The notes under the pieces are model-generated. The model worked only from the letters and a program-made list of their open reading frames with translations. It did not search any database and was not told where the DNA came from. The position numbers and the translations under genes were made by a program. This document shows, piece after piece, positions 7,887 through 14,076 of a stretch of DNA of 14,076 bases (position 1 is the first letter of the stretch; each line of letters opens with the position of its first letter). The stretch is from CAZEDU01 sp964511185. GTDB taxonomy: Bacteria; Myxococcota; Myxococcia; Myxococcales; Myxococcaceae. The stretch spans positions 1 to 14,076 of the forward strand of contig CAZEDU010000130.1 of NCBI GenBank assembly GCA_964511185.1, written 5' to 3'.

Positions 7887-8606
7887 ATGATCGCGCTCAC
7901 CGCCGCGTTGCTCCTGACCGCCGCCCCGTCCTGCCCGCATCCCTATTTCCCGATGGAAGAAGGGCTGCGGCTGACCTACCGGACCGGCGCCCGGCCCAGC
8001 AACCCGGAAGGTGGCCGTCCGGTGCAGCTGCGCTTCCACGGCACGAAGAAGGTCGCCGGGGGCTTGGCGTCGTCGCTCTCGGTCAAGGTCGGCGAGCGGC
8101 AGGGGGCGACGCAGGCGACCTGCGGCCGCGACGGCATCCGCACCGAGGCCGGCGGGCTCGAAGGGGTGGTGCTCAAGTCGTCGGGGATGGACGTGAAGGT
8201 CTTGTCGTCGGAGGGCGTGGTGTTCCCGCCCGCGGCGGCGATGGAGCCCGGCAAGCCGTGGAGCAACAGCATCTCGGTGGAGCTGAGCCCGCCGACGCAG
8301 GCGAAGCTGCCCGGTCAGTTTCGGCCGGTGGTGACCACGACGTTCAGCAAAGAGTCCGAGGTGGTGGGCAAAGAGACCATCACCGTCGAGGCCGGGACCT
8401 TCGAGGCGCTCAAGCTGAAGAACAAGACCACCGCCCAAGGCAGCAAAGGCGGCCACAGCCGCGCGGTGGAGAGCTTCGTGTGGATCGCGCCGAAGGTCGG
8501 CATCCTGAAGATTCAGACGGGCGACAGCACCGACCTGGAGCTGATCCGCGTCGACCGCAAGACCAAGTCGTTCTTGAACGAAGAGAACTCGGTCGCGACG
8601 CCGTAG
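7887..8606 (+). CDS. Small secreted protein of unknown function
   Basis: A 239-residue protein with a short N-terminal signal peptide (MIALTAALLLTAAPS), probably cleaved just after the AA/APS, so exported to the periplasm or beyond. The mature part begins YFPMEEGLRLTYR and is rich in beta-prone stretches. It has a later block VEAGTFEALKLKNKTT followed by WIAPKVGILKIQTGD. That layout ('...EG..W.Y' at the start, '...aGtF.a..l', then 'W.apgvG.vk') is the style of beta-sheet periplasmic proteins in the DUF3108/TapB-like group, but I assign this only tentatively. Two cysteines, one at the signal-peptide end and one in ATCGRDG, could pair. Upstream is a possible leaderless promoter (TAGACT at 7873). 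It is convergent with the CNNM-type gene, 7 bases apart, and is not in an operon. Coding status is well supported by codon use; function is unknown. Confidence 0.85.
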   Translation: MIALTAALLLTAAPSCPHPYFPMEEGLRLTYRTGARPSNPEGGRPVQLRFHGTKKVAGGLASSLSVKVGERQGATQATCGRDGIRTEAGGLEGVVLKSSGMDVKVLSSEGVVFPPAAAMEPGKPWSNSISVELSPPTQAKLPGQFRPVVTTTFSKESEVVGKETITVEAGTFEALKLKNKTTAQGSKGGHSRAVESFVWIAPKVGILKIQTGDSTDLELIRVDRKTKSFLNEENSVATP

Positions 8607-8613
8607 GCGCCCG

Positions 8614-9951
8614 TCAGCTCGTTTGTGAGCGGGCCGCGGCCGCTTCGGCCTTCGGCTCGATCCGCACCGTCTGCACGCGCGGCCCGTCCATCTTCACGAC
8701 GCGGATCAGGTAGTCCTCGAACGCCCAGCTGTCGCCCTCGGCCGGCACGCGGCCCAGCTTCGCCATCAGATAGCCGGCGATGGTGGTGACCTCGCCCTCC
8801 TCCACGTCGAACTCGATCTCCAGCGTGTGCTCCAGGTCGTCGAGCTGCGCGGTGCCCGGCAGCTCGATGCGCCCGCCCGGGAGCGCGCGCACCGGCTCTT
8901 CACGGCGGCCCAGCTCGGCCACGTTGCCCACCAGCTCGGCGACCACGTCGGCGATGGTGACGATGCCCGACGTCCCGCCGTGCTCGTCCACCACCACCGC
9001 GAGCTGCTTGCGGCGGCGCCGAAACTCCGAGAGCAGCTGCTCGAGCGTCACGTTCTCGGGCACGAAGAGCACCGGCCGCTGCACCTGCGCGAGCGACTTG
9101 AGCTCGCCCTTCGAGAGCAGGAAGAACAGGTCCTTCACGTTGACGATGCCCTCGACGCGATCCAGCTCGCCGCGGCAGACGGGCAGCCAGGTGTGGCCGG
9201 CCGCGCGCGCGTCGGCGATGTTCTTCTCGAGCGGCTCCTCGTTGTCCAGGTAGCGCATCTGGTTGCGCGGGACGAGCACCTGGCGCGCCGTCTTCTCGAC
9301 CATCGAGAGGGCGCGCTCGAGCAGCTCCGCCCGCTGCGCGTTGATCGCGCCGGCCTGCGCCGAGCTGCTCAAGATGACCTTCAGCTCCTCTTCGTTGTGG
9401 GCCTCGTGAATCTCTCCCGCGGCCTGAAGGCCGAAGCGGCCCAACAGCCAGCGCGCCACGCCGTTGAGCAGCCAGATGGCGGGATAGAAGAGGAAGTGGA
9501 ACAGCCGCATCAGCGGCCCCACCGCGAGCGTGGTCGCCTCCGACTTCTGAATCGCCAGGCTCTTGGGCGCCAGCTCCCCCACCACGATGTGCAGGAAGGT
9601 GATGATCGCGAACGCGCCACCCGAGGCGAGCCGCCCCGACCACAGCTCGACGTCGGCGCCGATCGACTGGAGGAGCGGCGTCACCACCGGCCGCAGGATG
9701 TGCTCGAACGCCGGGTCGCCCAACCAACCGAGCCCGAGCGAGGCGAGCGTGATGCCGAACTGCGTGGCCGACAGGTACGCGTCGAGCCGCTGCGTCATCA
9801 GCATCGCGGTGGCCGCGCCGGGCCTGCCCTCGTCGAGCAGCGCCTTGAGGCGCGTCGGCCGCACCTTGACGATCGCGAACTCGGTGGCGACGAAGAAGCC
9901 GTTGAGGAAGACGAGGAAGAGCGCGAGCCCGAGGTAGACGTAATGCTCCAT
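8614..9951 (-). CDS. CNNM/CorC-HlyC family membrane protein (DUF21 + CBS pair + CorC domain)
   Basis: A 445-residue protein of the family often annotated 'hemolysin' but related to CNNM/MpfA magnesium and cobalt transport proteins. Residues 1-~180 are the DUF21/CNNM membrane domain: a first helix LALFLVFLNGFFVATEFAIVKV, the conserved Q(F)GITLASLGLGWLG region (64-78), FLHIVVGELAPKSLAIQK (119-136) and a last helix near 150-170. HNEEELKVIL (185-194) is the cytosolic connector. Two CBS motifs follow at about 220-280 and 285-345, the second with VVVDEHGGTSGIVTIADVV, which usually binds adenosine nucleotides. The CorC/HlyC C-terminal domain spans ~355-432 and a short Ala-rich tail ends the protein. 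The ATG at 9951 has AAGGG 6 bases upstream. The TPR gene ends 10 bases before it, so the two are probably co-transcribed. Export of Mg2+ or a related divalent ion is the family inference; true haemolytic activity is unlikely. Confidence 0.93.
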   Translation of the reverse strand: MEHYVYLGLALFLVFLNGFFVATEFAIVKVRPTRLKALLDEGRPGAATAMLMTQRLDAYLSATQFGITLASLGLGWLGDPAFEHILRPVVTPLLQSIGADVELWSGRLASGGAFAIITFLHIVVGELAPKSLAIQKSEATTLAVGPLMRLFHFLFYPAIWLLNGVARWLLGRFGLQAAGEIHEAHNEEELKVILSSSAQAGAINAQRAELLERALSMVEKTARQVLVPRNQMRYLDNEEPLEKNIADARAAGHTWLPVCRGELDRVEGIVNVKDLFFLLSKGELKSLAQVQRPVLFVPENVTLEQLLSEFRRRRKQLAVVVDEHGGTSGIVTIADVVAELVGNVAELGRREEPVRALPGGRIELPGTAQLDDLEHTLEIEFDVEEGEVTTIAGYLMAKLGRVPAEGDSWAFEDYLIRVVKMDGPRVQTVRIEPKAEAAAARSQTS

Positions 9952-9961
9952 AGAAAGCCCT

Positions 9962-10777
9962 TTAGAGCAGGGCCTCGAACTCCGCGTCTCCTTTGAGTGA
10001 ATCGAACATCGGATCGCTCGCGAGCCAGCCGGCGACCTTCTCCTTGTCGATGGCGATCGAGCGCTTCAGGAACGAGAGCGCGTCCTTCGGGCGGCCCCAG
10101 AGCGCGTAGAGCGCGGCCAGGTTGTAGTTGAGGAGCAGGTCGTCCGGGTTGAGCGAGCGGGCCTTCTCGTAGCTGCGCTCGGCTTCGGCGTAGAAGCCCT
10201 TCTGCGCGTAGCAGATGCCCAGGTCGAGCTGCGCCTCGAAGTTGTCCGGCTCGATCCGCACCACTTCCTTGAGCTGCGTGATGGCCGAGCGGTAGTCGCC
10301 GTCATCCATGTGCAGCGCGGCGAGCTCGTGGCGCGGAAACGCGTCGGCCGGATCCAGCTCGATGGCGATGTTCAGCTCTTTGACCGCCTCTTCGACGCGC
10401 CCGTGGTCGGCGTAGGTGAGCCCCAGGTTCAGGTGCGCGTCCGGGTACTCGGGGTCGAGCTCGATGGCGTCCTTGTACTCGGCGACCGCCATCTCGGAGC
10501 CGTGCGTCGAGAGAAAGCAGGCCAGGTTGTAGTGCGCGGTCGCGCTGTCGGGCTCGAGCTTGAGCGCGGTGAGGTACTCGCCGAGCGCCTCGCGGAAGAG
10601 CTTCTTCTCGGCGTAGACGGTCGCCAGGTTGTCGTGGGCGTGGGCCGAGGTAGGGTCTAGGTCGATGGCCTTCTTGAACTCTTTGATCGCCTCGTCGAGC
10701 CATCCTCTATCGGCCAGCTCGATGCCCCGGGAGTTGTGCTCGTCGGAGAGCGCGATGTGGTCCTTCTCACGAGCCAT
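9962..10777 (-). CDS. Tetratricopeptide-repeat protein
   Basis: A 271-residue protein made almost wholly of TPR helices: about seven consecutive 34-residue repeats from residue ~12 to ~248, with the typical 'A..hdNLA..Y', 'A..hYNLA..L' and 'A.kldP' spacing. It ends in the terminal module WLASDPMFDSLKGDAEFEALL-like, common at the end of bacterial TPR arrays. There is no signal peptide, so it is probably a cytosolic scaffold. The ATG at 10777 (MAREKDHIAL) is preferred over an upstream one at 10849. The repeats begin right after it, GGGG lies about 8 bases upstream, and the extra 24 residues are not TPR-like. It is first in a probable operon with the CNNM-type gene 10 bases downstream, so it may assist or regulate that membrane protein, but this rests on context only. 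Its start codon overlaps the predicted start of the divergent CapA-like gene. Confidence 0.92.
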   Translation of the reverse strand: MAREKDHIALSDEHNSRGIELADRGWLDEAIKEFKKAIDLDPTSAHAHDNLATVYAEKKLFREALGEYLTALKLEPDSATAHYNLACFLSTHGSEMAVAEYKDAIELDPEYPDAHLNLGLTYADHGRVEEAVKELNIAIELDPADAFPRHELAALHMDDGDYRSAITQLKEVVRIEPDNFEAQLDLGICYAQKGFYAEAERSYEKARSLNPDDLLLNYNLAALYALWGRPKDALSFLKRSIAIDKEKVAGWLASDPMFDSLKGDAEFEALL

Positions 10778-11963
10778 GACTGAACCCCGAAATAGCACAC
10801 CTGTTCGCTCAACCGGTCGAAACCTGAAGGCTTTGGCCGTCCAGCTCACTCTTATCGCTGGCTTGGCCGCCTATCCGACATCCTCCCAGGCCCAGAAGCC
10901 GGACGGCGGATCCCCCCAGAGCATCTCGATCGCCTTCGGGGGCGACGTGACCTTGGGCCACCACTACGAGACGTACTTCGACGAGCAGGTCGCGAAGGGC
11001 AAACCGAAGGCCGAGGCGATGGCGCACGGCTTTCAGCGCGTGAAGGAGCGCGCCCAGAAAGCGGACCTGTTCGTGGTGAACCTGGAGTGCCCGTTCACCG
11101 ATCGCGGCGAGAAGATCCCCAAGAACTTCAACTTCCGCGCGCGGCCCGAGATGGTCGAGGCGCTGAAAGCGGGCGGCGTGCACGTCGTGTCGCTCGCGAA
11201 CAACCACACCATGGACTTCGGCGTCGCCGGGTTGGAGGACACCGTGCGGGTGCTCAACGAGGCGGGCATCGTGCACTTCGGCGCGGGGAAGAACCTGGCC
11301 GAGGCGCGGCGGCCCGCGATCGTCGAGCGCAACGGAATCCGGATCGCCTTCCTGGGCTACTTCTTCCTCGGCGATCGCAACATCGAGCCGCCCGAGGCGA
11401 TCGCCACCGACACCACGCCGGGCGTCGCCGGGCATCACCACGACTTGGCGTTCATGGAGCGCATCCTGCGCGAGGACATCGCGCTCGCGAGGACGCGGGC
11501 GGATCTGGTCATTCCGTTCTTTCACTGGGGGCGCGAGGGAAAGACCGACCCCGAGCCGTACCAACTTCACCTGGGCCGCGCGGCGGTCGAAGCGGGCGCG
11601 GCGGCGGTGATCGGCTCGCACCCGCACGTGCTGCAAGGCATCGAGCTGTTTCGCGGCGCGCCGATCGTCTACTCGCTGGGCAACTTCGTGTTCGGCGGCA
11701 ACTGGAACCCGCGCAACAAAGAGACGCTCCTGTTGACCACGCGCTTCTCGTCAGCGGGTTTTCTCTCGGCCGAGCTGCACCCCGCGCACTCCGACCGCTA
11801 CCCCGAAGTCCCGCTGCAGCCGTACTTCGTCGAAGGCGAGGTCGCGCAGAAGCTCCTGTCGAACCTCACCGCGTACTCCGCTGCCTTCGAAGCCACCTTG
11901 CCCCAGCTGACGGCGCCGCCGAAGGCGAAGCCGGCGGGCAAGAAGAAGAAACGAGCGCGCTGA
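10776..11963 (+). CDS. Exported CapA-family protein (poly-gamma-glutamate/capsule synthesis metallophosphatase-like)
   Basis: Up to 395 residues with the PGA_cap (CapA/PgsA) fold, related to calcineurin-like metallophosphoesterases. Motifs in order: GGDVTLG (55-61), VNLECPF (101-107), SLANNHTMDFG (139-149), IPFFHWG (246-252), IGSHPHVLQG (279-288) and VYSLGNFVFGG (298-308). The Asp, Asn and His residues of these motifs are the expected metal ligands. An N-terminal export signal runs through LKALAVQLTLIAGLAA to about TSSQA, so the protein is periplasmic or surface. The family takes part in poly-gamma-glutamate or capsule assembly, but many members stand alone, as here with no capB/capC neighbours, and have unproven roles. 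The C-terminus is Lys/Arg-rich (KPAGKKKKRAR). The start is uncertain: ATG 10776 overlaps the TPR start on the other strand; TTG 10833 would leave a shorter signal peptide. It is convergent with an 80-residue gene 2 bases away. Confidence 0.9.
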   Translation: MTEPRNSTPVRSTGRNLKALAVQLTLIAGLAAYPTSSQAQKPDGGSPQSISIAFGGDVTLGHHYETYFDEQVAKGKPKAEAMAHGFQRVKERAQKADLFVVNLECPFTDRGEKIPKNFNFRARPEMVEALKAGGVHVVSLANNHTMDFGVAGLEDTVRVLNEAGIVHFGAGKNLAEARRPAIVERNGIRIAFLGYFFLGDRNIEPPEAIATDTTPGVAGHHHDLAFMERILREDIALARTRADLVIPFFHWGREGKTDPEPYQLHLGRAAVEAGAAAVIGSHPHVLQGIELFRGAPIVYSLGNFVFGGNWNPRNKETLLLTTRFSSAGFLSAELHPAHSDRYPEVPLQPYFVEGEVAQKLLSNLTAYSAAFEATLPQLTAPPKAKPAGKKKKRAR

Positions 11964-11965
11964 GA

Positions 11966-12208
11966 CTAGGCGGAGGAGCCGGCGTCCCACGCGCGGCCGC
12001 GGCACTGGACTTCACCCGCCTGCCGCCAGCCACGCGCGTAGAGCCGCTGAAAGACGAGGCCGATCTTGTCGATCGCCGAGCGCTCGGCCTTGGCGAGCGC
12101 GAACATCTTCTGGTTGTGGTCCGAGCCCTGTCCCGGCCGCGAGAGGGTGGTGGCCGGCTTCTTGGGATGGTCGATACGCACGCGGCAGACGGCTTTGGCT
12201 TTGTACAT
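11966..12208 (-). CDS. Hypothetical 80-residue protein
   Basis: An 80-residue protein, MYKAKAVCRVRIDHPKKP... to ...RAWDAGSSA, chosen from the ATG at 12208. The frame stays open further upstream to 12307, but that extra stretch covers the terminator hairpin of the next gene and is not plausible protein. Codons end almost always in G or C, which supports coding. It is basic, with Cys8 and Cys69, no membrane segment and no signal peptide. A central helix-like run (KMFALAKAERSAIDKIGLVFQRL, split over ~34-56) is its main feature. No Shine-Dalgarno is obvious. It meets the CapA-like gene tail to tail with 2 bases between stops. I do not recognise the family; a small nucleic-acid-binding or regulatory role would be a guess. 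Confidence 0.6.
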   Translation of the reverse strand: MYKAKAVCRVRIDHPKKPATTLSRPGQGSDHNQKMFALAKAERSAIDKIGLVFQRLYARGWRQAGEVQCRGRAWDAGSSA

Positions 12209-12276
12209 GTCTATTGGTCGACACGAGCCTGGCTCAGGTTGCCCACCGCGCCGGCCGACTCGAGCGACGAATGGCC

Positions 12277-12312
12277 CAAAAGGAAAGGCAGGCGCTCGCT
12301 CGAGCACCTGCC
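12277..12312 (-). terminator. Intrinsic terminator of the 37-residue basic protein gene
   Basis: Read on the minus strand, GGCAGGTGCTCG (12312-12301) and CGAGCGCCTGCC (12298-12287) pair over 12 bases with one G:T wobble and a 2-base centre, followed by TTTCCTTTT (12286-12278). On the plus strand the same wobble becomes a C:A mismatch and there is no T run after the hairpin, so it works in the minus direction. It lies 32 bases after the stop of the small gene. Confidence 0.8.
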
Positions 12313-12344
12313 TTCTTGAACAAACCTGCTTCAGGCAGCTGTGG

Positions 12345-12458
12345 CTACTTGCCCTTGGCCTTGCGCGACCGCACGCGGCGGCGCTTGAGCGCGGCCTTCT
12401 TCGTCTTGGCGCGGCTCTTCAGCTTCTTCTTGCTGCGGTTTCCCTTTTGCTTCGGCAT
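12345..12458 (-). CDS. Very small, extremely basic protein (37 residues)
   Basis: The ATG at 12458 starts a 37-residue protein, MPKQKGNRSKKKLKSRAKTK followed by a KR-rich second half, ending at TAG (12347-12345). Twenty of 37 residues are Lys or Arg, none are acidic and there is no Cys. GAGGG lies 8 bases before the ATG, one of the clearer ribosome sites in the window, and a strong terminator follows in the same direction, so this is very likely an expressed gene. The composition suggests binding to RNA or DNA, in the manner of tiny ribosomal proteins or short histone-H1-like tails. The MPK-K start recalls ribosomal L35, but the L35 core is absent, and it is not L34, L36 or Thx. It is divergent from prfA with 102 bases between starts, which places it next to translation genes. 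Function is inferred only from composition and context. Confidence 0.75.
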   Translation of the reverse strand: MPKQKGNRSKKKLKSRAKTKKAALKRRRVRSRKAKGK

Positions 12459-12516
12459 GTTTCAGGCCCTCGTTGGCGTTCTGCTTCGGAACCGCCTCGA
12501 TTGTCTTCGGGGTTCT

Positions 12517-12546
12517 TTGCCCCGTCGAGCTTTTTAGCGGTAAGTA
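12517..12546 (+). promoter_or_regulatory. Candidate prfA promoter
   Basis: TTGCCC (12517-12522), 18 bases, then TAAGTA (12541-12546) resembles a housekeeping -35/-10 pair (four of six matches to TTGACA; TAnnnT poorly kept in the last base). Transcription would start some 8 bases before the prfA ATG at 12561, giving an almost leaderless mRNA. This agrees with the lack of a Shine-Dalgarno there. Confidence 0.3.
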
Positions 12547-12560
12547 GCCGCCCCTCATCG

Positions 12561-13645
<1,085 letters not shown>

Positions 13646-13649
<4 letters not shown>

Positions 13650-14076
13650 CCGAGCGAACCCCGGCCCCGCAGACCTGGACGATTCGAAGCGTGCTCGGCT
13701 GGACCGCGCAGCACTTCGCCAAGCTCGACGTCGACGCGCCGCGGCTCACCGCCGAGGTGCTGCTCGCGCACGTGCTCGAGGTCGACCGCGTGCGCCTCTA
13801 CGTCGACCTCGACCGGCCGCTCACCAGGGCCGAGCTGACGCAGTACCGCGCGCTGATCTCGCGCCGGTCGTCGGGTGAGCCGACGCAGTACCTGACCGGC
13901 AAGCGCGAGTTCTACGCCCGGCCGTTCAAGGTCGATCGCCGCGCGCTCGTCCCCCGCCCCGAGACGGAGCTCTTGGTGGAGGGGGTGCTCCGCCACTTCA
14001 CCAAGGACGCCGCGCCCTTTCTGCTCGACCTGTGCACCGGCACCGGCTGCGTGGCGCTCACGCTCGCCGCCGAGCG
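13646..14076 (+). CDS. prmC: Release factor glutamine N5-methyltransferase PrmC (HemK), 3' end outside window
   Basis: The first 143 codons of the SAM-dependent enzyme that methylates the GGQ glutamine of RF1 and RF2, which speeds peptide release. The N-terminal helical domain (about 1-85) contains the usual 'aE.LLahvL...r..lY.d.drpL...E' pattern. It is followed by GEPTQYLTGKREFYARPFKV (~81-100), the segment that contacts the release factor. LVPRPETELLVE (~106-117) comes next, then SAM motif I DLCTGTGCVALTLAAE (~128-143). The catalytic NPPY motif lies beyond the end of the window, so activity cannot be judged. The ATG at 13646 overlaps the prfA stop by 4 bases (ATGA). The enzyme and its substrate are thus made from one transcript, a common arrangement in bacteria. 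Confidence 0.96.

Noticed and set aside
8827..9996. 389-residue plus-strand frame opposite the CNNM-type gene
   Set aside because: Antisense shadow. The minus strand has DUF21, CBS and CorC features and a ribosome site.
12345..12458. Calling the tiny basic protein ribosomal protein L35 or L34
   Set aside because: The MPK-K opening is reminiscent, but it lacks the L35 core and the L34 signature and is shorter than either family.

Overview
The window is uniformly G+C-rich and almost every coding codon ends in G or C. The gene content is mostly housekeeping: a GroEL with the canonical GGM tail, SMC, peptide release factor 1 and its methyltransferase PrmC. These sit among lipoproteins, a TPR protein and a CapA-like protein. 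Codon bias, protein style and several starts without a clear Shine-Dalgarno suggest a high-GC deltaproteobacterium/myxobacterium (Myxococcota). That is an inference from style, not a database match.

Layout. (1) 1-595: 3' end of groEL, closed by a strong intrinsic terminator at 646-683. (2) 719-2269: an unusual short-chain dehydrogenase-like protein with an N-terminal four-cysteine knuckle and degenerate catalytic motifs. (3) 2270-2569: a 300-base non-coding gap with an imperfect inverted repeat and a copy of a GGGGAC(A/T)GTCCCC element that also occurs, in the opposite orientation, between groEL and the SDR gene. (4) 2570-3595: a predicted lipoprotein with a PDZ-like C-terminus, convergent with a small four-helix membrane protein (3606-4019). 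(5) 4101-7694, minus: full-length smc. (6) 7887-8606, plus: a small secreted protein. (7) 8614-10777, minus: a probable two-gene unit, TPR protein then a CNNM/CorC-type CBS-domain membrane protein. It diverges from a CapA-family exported protein (10776-11963), and the two predicted ATGs share one CATG. (8) 11966-12458, minus: an 80-residue unknown, and a 37-residue extremely basic protein gene with its own terminator. (9) 12561 to the end: prfA and prmC overlapping by ATGA. PrmC methylates the GGQ glutamine of RF1, so the pair is a functional unit.

There is no CRISPR array, intact insertion sequence, phage module, tRNA or rRNA. I see no convincing new multi-gene system. The items most worth a second look are the SDR-like protein without its catalytic tyrosine, the tiny basic protein gene, and the repeats around the SDR gene.
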